A DNA stretch of 64,000 bases, taken from NCBI RefSeq assembly GCF_016881005.1, contig NZ_JACOPV010000003.1, forward strand, positions 248,001 to 312,000. The letters are read 5' to 3'. The notes beneath the pieces were generated by a model that was not told where the DNA came from, did not search any database, and was given only the letters and a program-made list of their open reading frames with translations. This stretch comes from Pseudomonas arcuscaelestis. GTDB taxonomy: Bacteria > Pseudomonadota > Gammaproteobacteria > Pseudomonadales > Pseudomonadaceae. The position numbers and the translations under genes are program-made. Below are positions 50,901-59,445 of this stretch, in pieces (the stretch's first letter is position 1; every line of letters begins with the position of its first letter).

Positions 50901-53781
50901 ATGCACCAGCGGCGATCCGCGCGAGGGCAGTGCCGAGTGCCCGGTGGCCAAGGCGCATCCTTACTTTGGACGCTACGGGCGGGCCGACTGGATGGGCGCC
51001 CGCACCGCCATGCAGCGCTGGTTCATCGACCCGGTCGTCAACGTTCATAACGTCGACCGTGGCCTGGGCACCATCTTCACTCACGACCACCTTGGCCCAT
51101 CGACTCACCAGCAACTGGGCCTGTACGCCACCGTACTGGCAGAACCTGCCGGCTCCACCTGGTACCACGCCGAGACAGGCGAGCTGTTGTACAACCCTGC
51201 TCTGCGCGAAGATGGCGGGCCGACCTCATGGCAGGCTGTAGTCAAGACCGGTGACCTGGACGGTGATGGTCGCAACGACAGCTACCGCGAGTTCTTCCTT
51301 GAGTACAGTGACTTCCAGCATGCCTACGAGGCGGGTGTATATGTAGGTGCCGGACCAGACGGGGTGCCAAATGCCCAGGCATTCCCGGCCACGTCCGACA
51401 GTTTCCGCTACGCCATCAACCCACCGGTGCGCAAGGAGGCCGAAGGTCTGCTTGAAGCGGTCACCGAAGCCCGGGGCGGCTTGATGCCGAACTGCCCAAG
51501 CCGTCCATGCCCGCAAGCAATTTCGGTCGATGACCCGGGCATGTTCGTCGTCAACTACCGTAACGAGCCATTGGCACTGCGGGTGTTCGACCCCTACAAA
51601 GTGGCACCGGACGGCAAGCGCGGGATGCAGGCCGACGGCTTGGCGGGCGACCTGGCGTATGCCATGCAAAGCCGCACTGACCGGGTGATTCCGGCACTCA
51701 ACCTGGCACCCTCGGCGGTCACCTATGCCGTGGGCCCAACCGGCGGTACTACACTGTTCCCACCGCATGTCAACAAGGGCGGCAGCGAACCGGGCGATCC
51801 GTTCACGCCCATGCTGCGTACCTACTCCGGCGACAATGTGCGCCTGCGCATGCACGCCGGTGGCCACGAAGAGGAACACAACGTAACCCTGCATGGCGTC
51901 AAATGGCTGCAGAACGGCTCGGGGTTCGGTAACAGCTCCAATTCGGGGTGGAAGGCCTCGCAGATGGTTGGTATCTCCGAACAGTTGGGGTTCATGGCGC
52001 CTGTGTCGATGATCTCCAGTTCCTCGGCACCCAACGGTGACTACCTGTATTCCCTGGACGCCTCGCTGGAAGGCTACTGGAATGGCTTGTGGGGCGTCAT
52101 GCGTAACTACACCAACAGCCGCAGCGATCTGTTTGCCCTGCCCAACAACCCGCAACCAATGGCGGCGCGCAATACCGTGGCATTCGACGGCATCTGCCCA
52201 CGCTTCACCGCCAACCCCAATGGCATTGGCACCCGGTCAACCGTCAAGCGCAACTACGAGATTGTCGCGGCGCTGGCCAACGACATACTTGGCAATCCGC
52301 TGAACCTGAGCATCACCGATCCTGCTGGCGTCGGCCAACATGTCGGCGGGCCGCTCAAGGCCAACGGCGGCACGCTGGTGTACAACTCGCGGCCGGTCAG
52401 TATTGCGCAAGTGACAGTGACCGACCCTGAAGATGGCGAGACCTTCACCATTGGCGGTCAGAGCGGTCCGCTGCACGACCCGACTGCCGTGCTCTATGTA
52501 CGCAAAAGCGACCTCGACCCGATCACCGGCAAGCTCAAGCCCGGTGTGCCGATCGAACCGCTGGTACTGCGCGCCGCCGCTGGTGATTGCCTCAACGTGA
52601 CGCTGGAGAACCGCCTGCCAATGGTCATGCCGGACCTGGCCAATACCGCTGTGATGCACGGCATGGTCAAACGCAACCGCAATGACAGTGAGGGCTCCAC
52701 CACCTTCAACAACAACCTGATGCGTCCATCCAGCCATGTTGGGCTGCATGCGCAACTGCTGGCCTACGACATCACCAAGTCCGATGGTGTCAACGTCGGT
52801 CTCAATCCGGTGCAGACCGTGCCGCCGCGCACTGGCAGCAGTGGTGCCTATCCGAGCAAGGTCTATCAGTACTACGCCGGGCACCTGGAGCGTGAAGGCA
52901 AGCCGGTATCGCAAACCGGGCGTTCGGTCGACAACATCAACACCACTGCAATCGAGTTCGGTGGCTTGAACCTGACTCCTGCGGATGTGATCAAGCAGCC
53001 GCAGAAAGGTCTGGTCGGGGCGATGAGTATCCTGCCACAGACAGCGACCTGGACAGAGGATGCTGCCAGCCGCGCCTCGGCCACCGTCCAGGTGCCGGGC
53101 CTGAACCCCTATCGCGACTTCACTCTGGTGTTCCAGAAAGCCTTGAATACCCGCTGGGCCAGCGGGCGGCCGGTGGAAGGCATCGCGGCAGAAGGCAACG
53201 GTGTGCCAACCGATCCGCAGGACAACTCGAACATGGCCATCAACTACAAGACCGAGCCGTTGTGGTACCGCTTCGGCCTGGCCCCGAATGCGCCGTTCGG
53301 GCATGCCGATGGCAATGGTTGGGCGGATGTTCCTAACGCACACATGGCCTACAGCAACGCCCTGGTTGGCGGCGATCCTAAAACCCCAGTGCTCTGGGCC
53401 AAGCCTGGGCAGGCCCTGCGCACCCATGTACTGATGCCGACCGGCGGCAGCCGCGGCACTACCTTCCAGCTGGATGGGCACCTGTGGCCACTGCATAACT
53501 TCCAGGCGGAGAAATCCGATGTCGGCGGCTATCCGTTGAGCCTACCGGGGATTGGCTCGGTGCGCTTCGGATACAACCCGCAGGCCATGTACATCGGTGC
53601 CCAGGAAAGCGTGCTGCCAGCAGCGCACTTCAGCTTCATGGTGCCCAGCGCCGGGGGCAGCAACGCGGTGCCCGGTGACTACCTGTTCCGTGACTACGCT
53701 GCCTATGGCAACTCGTCCGGGCTGTGGGGGATTCTGCGGGTAACGGAAGAAGCGCCACCGACTACAGCGCCAGCGCAGTAA
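47911..53781 (+). CDS. mnxG: giant multicopper oxidase, manganese oxidase MnxG-like
   Basis: 1956 aa exported protein (signal peptide to about residue 30) made of several cupredoxin domains. Copper motifs: HIFHLHGH with H492/H494/H496, HCHFYPHFAQGM at 543-554, THDH at 1058-1060, HEEEHNVTLH at 1319-1328 and DGHLWPLH at 1856-1862. Size and motif order fit MnxG, a Mn(II) oxidase of P. putida GB-1 also known from Bacillus. Two strongly acidic insertions (about 129-163 and 641-656) interrupt the fold. First gene of a six-gene operon whose next five products look like copper/redox and folding helpers, three of the four junctions after the second gene being ATGA-type or near overlaps. Confidence 0.93.
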   Translation: MMTPIKGSVLTSLLITAATLGWQTVSEAAVRCERNLVANVVALDQPLMFNRLGAQNANGMIFALRRDVIDENQVTLDQGGAAVPGKVTLRPDKRPRPIVLRVAAGDCLTVNLQNLLAYQANPNKHGIDHEEENEVGGEEGEEDEGAEAPEGAENEVVDDQVTDRHVGFQVNGLQAVNSIGDIASNTGRNGNFLVAPGSSRSYTLYAEREGVFAASSRGAPFGGEGAAGNVANGLFGQVIVVPKNGRTYRNTLTEEEMRLSTVGRAPTGQPIVDYKARYPQAEPWIREGKAGSPIIAMVDGNEIISSDSDAIVMGPNDDGSFPPSTYPLESIGKRNPALPNRLEPFRDFASQFTDEVAVTQAFPGYWADPVMGHVLEPTRDSFMINYGSGGMGAEVIANRLGVGPMHDCLSCAYEEFFLSSHTVGDVAMLVDVPANVGLENIRPGEKPGVEQVGVKATMALYPAEPSNVNHSYIGDFVKFRNTHNGHEQHIFHLHGHQWLFNPNDDNSDYVDAQGIGPGAGYTYEIANGGSGNRNRVAGDAIYHCHFYPHFAQGMWTMWRVHDVFEEGTRLEVSAQSETGYHSEPYALRSGKPAVGARALPDGEIIAGTPIPAVVPLPGKAMAPMPGKVAVIPKLAETLVAEHDDDDEEEEGDDDASQHSSAPRAIGSVALVDRGFENRNADGSLKNPGYPFWIGGIESTVGQRPPTPPLDMLDPAMAQALKSTGNALWANLDPAQVGGWDGGLPRHALDGMAAGGEAEVTTTALDFSKQITKAKAVFLPEEGTDVEQAAMSFHSKLEHPSFAVLPSNQLVARNFRTNGAAPTAGAPYYEPCMDDRAKRLTLAAGNGEFNSGERLDSMTFTGSSTFTADRPRIYKGANIQFDAVYNKVGYHFPQARIISLWEDAWAVINKQRPPEPLVMRMNTFDCVMYQHTNLIPSYYEMDDYQVRTPTDVIGQHIHLPKWDLTAADGSANGWNYEDGILSPGTVVERIKAIREYNKCTSGDPREGSAECPVAKAHPYFGRYGRADWMGARTAMQRWFIDPVVNVHNVDRGLGTIFTHDHLGPSTHQQLGLYATVLAEPAGSTWYHAETGELLYNPALREDGGPTSWQAVVKTGDLDGDGRNDSYREFFLEYSDFQHAYEAGVYVGAGPDGVPNAQAFPATSDSFRYAINPPVRKEAEGLLEAVTEARGGLMPNCPSRPCPQAISVDDPGMFVVNYRNEPLALRVFDPYKVAPDGKRGMQADGLAGDLAYAMQSRTDRVIPALNLAPSAVTYAVGPTGGTTLFPPHVNKGGSEPGDPFTPMLRTYSGDNVRLRMHAGGHEEEHNVTLHGVKWLQNGSGFGNSSNSGWKASQMVGISEQLGFMAPVSMISSSSAPNGDYLYSLDASLEGYWNGLWGVMRNYTNSRSDLFALPNNPQPMAARNTVAFDGICPRFTANPNGIGTRSTVKRNYEIVAALANDILGNPLNLSITDPAGVGQHVGGPLKANGGTLVYNSRPVSIAQVTVTDPEDGETFTIGGQSGPLHDPTAVLYVRKSDLDPITGKLKPGVPIEPLVLRAAAGDCLNVTLENRLPMVMPDLANTAVMHGMVKRNRNDSEGSTTFNNNLMRPSSHVGLHAQLLAYDITKSDGVNVGLNPVQTVPPRTGSSGAYPSKVYQYYAGHLEREGKPVSQTGRSVDNINTTAIEFGGLNLTPADVIKQPQKGLVGAMSILPQTATWTEDAASRASATVQVPGLNPYRDFTLVFQKALNTRWASGRPVEGIAAEGNGVPTDPQDNSNMAINYKTEPLWYRFGLAPNAPFGHADGNGWADVPNAHMAYSNALVGGDPKTPVLWAKPGQALRTHVLMPTGGSRGTTFQLDGHLWPLHNFQAEKSDVGGYPLSLPGIGSVRFGYNPQAMYIGAQESVLPAAHFSFMVPSAGGSNAVPGDYLFRDYAAYGNSSGLWGILRVTEEAPPTTAPAQ

Positions 53782-53799
53782 AGGGAAGGGGGAGAGGTC

Positions 53800-55785
53800 A
53801 TGAACAAGAAAAATCGACCGTTGTACCTGGGGCTGATGGCAGGGTTGACCCTGATTGGCCTGGGGATCAGCTATGAAAGCCTGTGGTGCGACCCGCGTAG
53901 CGAGTTGGCCGAGAACGTTCCGGATCCTCAGGCGCTGCACCGTCTGAGTCGCGACGGTGTCACCGTCGAGTTCGAGGCACGGCCATTGGACAAGGGCGGG
54001 AAGCTCATCGAAGGCGGCTTTGCCAATGTGCGCTTCAAAATCACCGATCAGAACAGCGGCCAGCCACTGTCGGGCGTGTCGCCCGGCGCCTGGCTCGACC
54101 CGGCGCTGACCGGCGATGCCGCCAAGGACCGCAGCAAGAGCTGCAAGGCCCGGGTGGCGCTGTTTCTTAAAAGCAGTATCGGCGCTCGACCCTTGCTGGA
54201 TCTCAACAGTTATTTCCTGCTGATGCTCAACAAGGATGCAAGCCTGACCGTAATTGACCCTTCGGTTTCCGTTGGCGGGGTCACCAGCACACTGGCCCGT
54301 ATCGAGTTGCCTGGTATCCCCATGGACTGGGCAGCCAGCAGCAATGACAAACAGGTGTACGTGTCTATCCCCGAGCGCGACGAAATAGCGTTGATCGACA
54401 CCGAGACCTTCAAGCGCGTGGCTAACATCGATGCAGGCAAGCAGCCCTTGCGGGTTGCCCTGCAGCCGGACCAGCGCCTGCTCTGGGTCGGCAACAACGC
54501 CAGCGACCCGCAGCACAGCGGTGTCACCGTGATCGATGTGCCGAGCCGCAAGAACATGAAGTTCTTCGCCACTGGCGCCGGCCATCATGAAATCGCGTTC
54601 AGCGCCGATTCACGCTACGTCTTTGTCAGCAACCGCGACAGCGGCACCCTGAGCGTGATCGATGCCAGCGAAATGCGCTTGGTGAAAACTCTCAAGGTCG
54701 GCTCACACCCGCTGTCGGTGGCGTATTCGGCGCTGTCCCAGGCGGTCTATGTCGCTGATGGGCGCGACGGCAGTATCAGCGTTATCGATGCCCGCAGTCA
54801 TCAATTGCGCCACCGCATCGAGGGCAAGCAGGGCCTGGGCCCGATGCGCTTCAGCAGTGACGGGCGCTTCGGCATTGTCCTTAACACACTGGAGAGCGAG
54901 GCGCTGGTGATCGACGCCAGTACCGACCAACTGATTCACCGCTTGCCGGTATCGGCAGAACCGTACCAACTGAACTTCACCAAGGCCTATGCGTACATCC
55001 GTGGCCTGGCCTCGGCAAAGGTCACCATGATCAACCTGAGCAGTCTTGGTGAGGGTCGTCAGCCGATCATCCAGGGCTTCGAGGCTGGTACTGCTGCGCC
55101 GCGCCAGGCGGGTGACTTGCCGCTGGCCCAGGGCCTGACCACGGCGCGCGACGAGAACTCGGTGTTCGTGGTCAACCCGGTGGACAACACCACCTACTTC
55201 TACGCCGAAGGCATGAACGCACCGATGTCCGGCTACTCCAATCGCGGTCATAACGCCCGCGCAGCCCTGGTAATCGACCGCAGCCTGCGTGAGGTTGCCC
55301 CCGGGGTGTACAGCTCCACCGTCAAGCTGCCTGCTTCCGGCACCTTCGATGTGGCGTTCCTGCTCAACCAGCCGCAGATCATCCACTGCTTCAGTACCGA
55401 GGTGGCGGCTTCATCCACCGCGCCGCACCGCCAGACACCGCAGATCGAGTTCATGCTCGACCCTGTGGCGGTGGTGCAGGGCAGCCCGTTCACTGCGCGC
55501 TTTCGTATCGTCGAAGGCAACGGCACCCCGCGCAATGGCATCAAGGATCTGAGCGTGCGCTACTTCCTGGCGCCTTCTTCCATGGCCCGCGACAGCCACG
55601 TGCATGAGGTCGGCGATGGGGTCTATGAGGCACCTCTGGAGCTGGCCGAAGCCGGGGCCTGGTACTTGCACGTACAGGCGCCCTCCCTGGGCAGTGCCTT
55701 TGCCGAGAAAAACTACACCAGCCTGCGGGTGCTGCCCGCCGCGGCTCAACAAGCGTCCGACTCGGATTCAAGGAGTGTGCGATGA
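53800..55785 (+). CDS. exported YVTN beta-propeller protein of the mnxG operon
   Basis: 661 aa. One N-terminal hydrophobic segment (LGLMAGLTLIGLGISY), probably an uncleaved anchor, is followed by a domain of about 100 residues, then a seven-bladed propeller with repeated YVTN-type strands (YVSIPERDEIALID, YVFVSNRDSGTLSVIDA, VYVADGRDGSISVIDA) and a C-terminal FixH/Ig-like part (PFTARFRIVEGNG, VHEVGDGVYEAPLELAEAGAWYL). Propellers of this kind serve as protein-binding or electron-transfer scaffolds. It follows mnxG by 18 bp and overlaps the next SCO gene by an ATGA. A role in MnxG copper loading or surface display is inference. Confidence 0.8.
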   Translation: MNKKNRPLYLGLMAGLTLIGLGISYESLWCDPRSELAENVPDPQALHRLSRDGVTVEFEARPLDKGGKLIEGGFANVRFKITDQNSGQPLSGVSPGAWLDPALTGDAAKDRSKSCKARVALFLKSSIGARPLLDLNSYFLLMLNKDASLTVIDPSVSVGGVTSTLARIELPGIPMDWAASSNDKQVYVSIPERDEIALIDTETFKRVANIDAGKQPLRVALQPDQRLLWVGNNASDPQHSGVTVIDVPSRKNMKFFATGAGHHEIAFSADSRYVFVSNRDSGTLSVIDASEMRLVKTLKVGSHPLSVAYSALSQAVYVADGRDGSISVIDARSHQLRHRIEGKQGLGPMRFSSDGRFGIVLNTLESEALVIDASTDQLIHRLPVSAEPYQLNFTKAYAYIRGLASAKVTMINLSSLGEGRQPIIQGFEAGTAAPRQAGDLPLAQGLTTARDENSVFVVNPVDNTTYFYAEGMNAPMSGYSNRGHNARAALVIDRSLREVAPGVYSSTVKLPASGTFDVAFLLNQPQIIHCFSTEVAASSTAPHRQTPQIEFMLDPVAVVQGSPFTARFRIVEGNGTPRNGIKDLSVRYFLAPSSMARDSHVHEVGDGVYEAPLELAEAGAWYLHVQAPSLGSAFAEKNYTSLRVLPAAAQQASDSDSRSVR

Positions 55786-56447
55786 AAATGCTTGATCGCT
55801 GCAGACTGTTCAGCCTCTGCCTGTTGGCCGCCAGTTGTGGTTTAGCCCAGGCTCATGGAGGCGTCGACCATGGCGGTGCCAATGATCACAGCGGCCATAC
55901 CGCACCCGAGGCCCACCAGGAAAAAACCTCGGTACGTTTTGCCGATGTGCAGTTGCTCGACCAGAACGGCATGCCGGTGCGTCTGGAGAAGGACCTGGTT
56001 GCCGACCGCCTGGTGGTCATGGGCTTTATCTACACCAGTTGCACCACGGTGTGCCCGGTGGTGTCGTCGATCATGGGCAAGGTGCAAAAGCAATTGGGCG
56101 GCAGGGTGGGTGAAGAAGTGCAGTTGGTGTCGATCAGTGTCGACCCCCAGCGCGACGACTCCAAACGCTTGCAAGACTACGCCAAGACCTTTCAGGTTGG
56201 GCCAGGGTGGAGCTGGCTGACGGGCTCGCCCTATGCCGTCAACGAGACGCTCAAGGGATTGGGCAGCTTCAGTGCCAACCTTGCCGAGCATCCGCCGTTA
56301 ATCTTGGTCGGTGACGGTCGCACCGGCAAATGGACTCGGTTCTATGGCTTCACCGACCCTGCGCTGCTGGTCAACGAAGTTGATCGTCTCAGCGCTCGGC
56401 GTATACATGCCAAACACACTGCTATCGCCCAGGAGGTGCAACCATGA
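55782..56447 (+). CDS. SCO1/SenC copper chaperone (first of the mnxG operon)
   Basis: 221 aa with a signal peptide and then a histidine-rich stretch (HGGVDHGGANDHSGH, residues 25-39) likely to bind copper. The thioredoxin-like SCO domain has C87-x3-C91 (SCTTVCP) and H170 (AEHPP), the three copper ligands of Sco1. It overlaps both neighbours by 4 bp. Expected to deliver copper to MnxG in the periplasm. Confidence 0.9.
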   Translation: MKMLDRCRLFSLCLLAASCGLAQAHGGVDHGGANDHSGHTAPEAHQEKTSVRFADVQLLDQNGMPVRLEKDLVADRLVVMGFIYTSCTTVCPVVSSIMGKVQKQLGGRVGEEVQLVSISVDPQRDDSKRLQDYAKTFQVGPGWSWLTGSPYAVNETLKGLGSFSANLAEHPPLILVGDGRTGKWTRFYGFTDPALLVNEVDRLSARRIHAKHTAIAQEVQP

Positions 56448-57118
56448 GCACTGCCAGCGCCGGTAGAACCACCATGCGCGGGGTCGATTGGGTAGCCCTG
56501 GCGGTGTGCTTGTGGATCTTGAGCTCGGTGGCCTTTGCCCACGAGGGGCACGCGCCGCAAGCCAGCCCCGAGCCCACGCCGACCCCCAGCACCAACGCGG
56601 TAACGCCAACGGCTGGCACCCACGATGCCCAGGCGTATTTCACCGACAGCCTGGTACAGGACCAGAACGGTCGCAGCCTGCGCTTCTACAGTGATGTGCT
56701 GAAGGATCGGGTGGTGCTGCTCAATGTCATCTTTACCCATTGCAATGATGCCTGCCCGCTGATCACCCGCAAATTGCGCGAGGTGCGCGAGGCGATGGGC
56801 GAGGACGCTGCCAGTAAGGTCACGTTCATCTCTTTGAGCAGCGACCCCACCAACGACACCCCGCAGGTGCTCAAGGCATTCGCCGAGAAGCAGGGTGTCG
56901 ATGGTCCCAACTGGCTGTTCCTCACCGGTGACAAGGCGCAGATGGACCTGGTGCTGATGCGCCTCGGCCACCTGATCCCCAGCCCGGAACAGCATTCCAC
57001 CCAGTTGATTGCAGGTGACGTGGCCAACAAGCGCTGGAGCAAAATTCGCCCCGATGCGCCGGCCATGGCTATTGCCCAGCGCCTGCAATTGTTGTCGCAA
57101 CCGCTGGCCGGGCGTTGA
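56444..57118 (+). CDS. SCO-family copper chaperone (second of the mnxG operon)
   Basis: 224 aa. A hydrophobic N-terminal segment (WVALAVCLWILSSVAFA) ends before HEGH; a Pro/Thr-rich linker (about 40-58) leads to a SCO domain with C100-x3-C104 (HCNDACP) and H183 (EQHSTQL). It differs from the preceding SCO and is closer in wording (NVIFTHC, DTPQVLKAFAE) to the SCO-cytochrome fusion beside mcoA. Two different SCO proteins in one operon may split thiol reduction and copper transfer, or load different copper centres of the giant oxidase. Confidence 0.9.
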   Translation: MSTASAGRTTMRGVDWVALAVCLWILSSVAFAHEGHAPQASPEPTPTPSTNAVTPTAGTHDAQAYFTDSLVQDQNGRSLRFYSDVLKDRVVLLNVIFTHCNDACPLITRKLREVREAMGEDAASKVTFISLSSDPTNDTPQVLKAFAEKQGVDGPNWLFLTGDKAQMDLVLMRLGHLIPSPEQHSTQLIAGDVANKRWSKIRPDAPAMAIAQRLQLLSQPLAGR

Positions 57119-57123
57119 GCATC

Positions 57124-58659
57124 ATGACCAGCGTGCTGCGCACCTTGACCCTGGTGCTGATCCTTGGTGTCAGTCACGCCGCTCAGGCCCTGGACTTGAC
57201 CGCGGCGGAGCTGGCAGGCAAACGTTTGTACCGGGAAGGGCTGTCGAGCAGTGACGCGCAGGTTTCAGCGCGGGTGGGGGCGGCCGATATGCTGGTGCCC
57301 GCCAGTGTCGTGCCGTGTGGCAGTTGCCATGGCGCGGATGGCTTGGGGCGCGCGGAGGGCGGAGTGCGTCCGCCTGCGCTGAGTTGGCAGCGTTTGGCCA
57401 TCGGCCAGGGCCTGCGCACGATCAATGGCCGCGCCTATCCGGCCTACACCGAGGCCAGCCTGGCACGGGCCATTCAAGAAGGACGCGACCCGGCTGGCAA
57501 TCGCCTGGATCCGGCCATGCCGCGCTTTGTCCTGAGCATGGCGGATCAGCGCAATTTGAATGCCTACCTCAAACGTCTGGCCGATGACCGTGACCCAGGT
57601 TTGGAGGAGCGCACGCTGCGCCTGGGTACATTGTTGCCTGGCAAGGGCGCGAACGCCGCCTCAGCGCGGGTGGTGGCGGCGGTGCTCAAGGACCGTATTG
57701 CCCAACTCAACCTGCAAGGCGGCATTCATGGTCGGCAGTTGCAACTGATCACTGTCGACCCCGGGCCTAGTCTGGCCAGTGCCGAGCAGGCGCTGAGCAC
57801 ATTGCTCGAGAAGGAGCAGGTATTCGCCTTGATTGCGCCGCTGGCTCCTGCACTGGAGCCTGTATTGGCGGCGCGCCTGGAGCAGGCACGCGTACCTTTG
57901 ATTGGCGCCGCGCCAACGCTGAGTGCCAGCGCCCAGATGTTCGATCCCTTGCCAGGGCTTGATGACCAACTATTGAGCCTGGCCGACTACGCCCAGGCCA
58001 ATCTGGCGCTACGACAGGCCGGTACGGGGATTGTCTACGCCGACGCCGAGCAGGCGAACTTGGCCGAGCACCTGGAACAGCAGCTGCTGCAACGTGGCTG
58101 GAGCAAGGTGGAGGCCCAGCCGCTGAGCGAACAAGCCCCCGAAGGGCAGGCGATCTTCTTTCTCGGCAAGGCCGAGGACTTCGCTCGCCTCACCGCACAA
58201 CTGCAGCAGGTCGGGCGCACGCCGTATCTGTTCGCCAGCTCCAGTCAGGTGTCCAGCCAATTGCCGCTAGTACCTGACGTCTGGTCGCGACGGGTGTTTC
58301 TCGCCTATCCCTTCGTGCCCGGTGACTGGACGGCTACCGGACGTCGTGCAATGAGTGAAATGCGCTCTCGCCAAGGCTTGAATGGCTATCAGGGCGTTTT
58401 GCAGGTCAGCACCTGGTGTTCGGTGCAACTGCTTGGCGACGCCCTCAAGCGCGCTGGGCGCGATGTCAGCCGGGAGAAGTTCATCCGGGCGCTGGAAGAC
58501 CTGCACGATGTACAGACCGGCCTTACCCCGCCACTGAGCTTCGGTCCGGGGCGCCGGCAAGGCCTTGCGGGCGCCCATGTCGTGACCCTGGAAATGCCCG
58601 GCCCGGTGTTCTATCCGGTGGCGGCCTACCGTCCTGTCGTTGAGGAGACTGCGCCATGA
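57124..58659 (+). CDS. cytochrome c fused to a periplasmic solute-binding domain
   Basis: 511 aa with a signal peptide (LILGVSHAAQA). Residues 25-150 form a cytochrome c domain with C65-G-S-C68-H69. Residues 160-500 are a type I periplasmic-binding fold as in branched-chain amino acid receptors (LGTLLPGKGANAASARVVAAVLKDRIAQ, PLIGAAP, YQGVLQVSTWCSVQLLGDAL). No ABC transporter genes accompany it. The combination suggests a redox sensor or an electron shuttle that responds to a ligand. The ATG at 57124 is preferred to a TTG 9 bases upstream. It overlaps the next gene by ATGA. Confidence 0.83.
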   Translation: MTSVLRTLTLVLILGVSHAAQALDLTAAELAGKRLYREGLSSSDAQVSARVGAADMLVPASVVPCGSCHGADGLGRAEGGVRPPALSWQRLAIGQGLRTINGRAYPAYTEASLARAIQEGRDPAGNRLDPAMPRFVLSMADQRNLNAYLKRLADDRDPGLEERTLRLGTLLPGKGANAASARVVAAVLKDRIAQLNLQGGIHGRQLQLITVDPGPSLASAEQALSTLLEKEQVFALIAPLAPALEPVLAARLEQARVPLIGAAPTLSASAQMFDPLPGLDDQLLSLADYAQANLALRQAGTGIVYADAEQANLAEHLEQQLLQRGWSKVEAQPLSEQAPEGQAIFFLGKAEDFARLTAQLQQVGRTPYLFASSSQVSSQLPLVPDVWSRRVFLAYPFVPGDWTATGRRAMSEMRSRQGLNGYQGVLQVSTWCSVQLLGDALKRAGRDVSREKFIRALEDLHDVQTGLTPPLSFGPGRRQGLAGAHVVTLEMPGPVFYPVAAYRPVVEETAP

Positions 58660-59300
58660 AACTGTTCGCGCTGTTGTTGTGCCTGGTGGTTACGCAGCTG
58701 CAGGCTCAGCAAGAGATACCGGCAGCCAGGGTCAATGGCGTAATCATCAGCCAGATGCGGTTGGAGCGCTATTTTGCCGACTATCTGCAGGCCCAGGGCA
58801 GGGCAGTAACCAGTATCCGCAACCCGGGCGTCTATAAACGCTTGCGTGACCAGGCCCTGACCGACCTCATCGACAAAGAGCTGCTTTGGCAGGAAGCGCA
58901 GCGCCAAGGCGTCAGCGTCAGCGACACTGAGGTCAATGCACAGATCGACCAGTTACGCTTGGCCCTGGGAACAGCCAAGCGTTTTGATCAGCGTCTGGCC
59001 GACGCCGGTTTCGATGCTGAAAGTTTCGCCGCATACACCCGCCACGAATTGGCTGCACAGCAGGTCTTCATGCAGGCTTCGCAGGTTCCGGAGCCGGATG
59101 CAGCGCAAGTTCGCGCCTTTTACCTGGCCAACGCACGTTCTTTGCCGCCAGTGCAGAACCAAAGTGCCGACCCCTCTGTCGTACCAGAGCAGGGATTGGT
59201 TTTGGCAAAACGTCTACTTGTCGAGCAGCAGCAGGCGCAGGCGCGCCAGGCCTTGCTACAGCGTCTACGTGACGCCGGGCAGGTGCAACGACTTGACTGA
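58656..59300 (+). CDS. SurA-N-like periplasmic chaperone lacking a PPIase domain
   Basis: 214 aa with a signal peptide (LLLCLVVTQLQA). The body matches the N-terminal helical domain of SurA/PpiD-type chaperones (ARVNGVIISQMRLERYFADY, LTDLIDKELLWQEAQRQGVSVSDTEVNAQI), but the protein stops before any parvulin domain would begin. Last gene of the mnxG operon. A dedicated holdase for the 1956-residue oxidase is a plausible role; this is inference from position. Confidence 0.78.
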   Translation: MKLFALLLCLVVTQLQAQQEIPAARVNGVIISQMRLERYFADYLQAQGRAVTSIRNPGVYKRLRDQALTDLIDKELLWQEAQRQGVSVSDTEVNAQIDQLRLALGTAKRFDQRLADAGFDAESFAAYTRHELAAQQVFMQASQVPEPDAAQVRAFYLANARSLPPVQNQSADPSVVPEQGLVLAKRLLVEQQQAQARQALLQRLRDAGQVQRLD

Positions 59301-59313
59301 CGACTCATCTGAC

Positions 59314-59327
59314 CCCCAATGTTGGGG
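59314..59327. promoter_or_regulatory. candidate MnxR activator site, distal, secretion operon
   Basis: CCCC-AATGTT-GGGG, 118 bp before the -24 element of the promoter at 59446. First of two sites in this gap. Confidence 0.62.
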
Positions 59328-59356
59328 ATATCAGTAGGGGCAAAACGCCAGCTGGT

Positions 59357-59370
59357 CCCCGGGATTGGGG
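59357..59370. promoter_or_regulatory. candidate MnxR activator site, proximal, secretion operon
   Basis: CCCC-GGGATT-GGGG, 76 bp before the -24 element, the same distance as at mnxG and the curli operon. It lies 43 bp (four helical turns) from the distal copy, so bound dimers would face the same side. Confidence 0.65.
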
Positions 59371-59445
59371 GAGGGGCTATGGCCCGTTTGCGTCTACTCT
59401 TAAAGAATCAACGACATAGCACATTCGAAAGCGCTGTCTGCGGTC

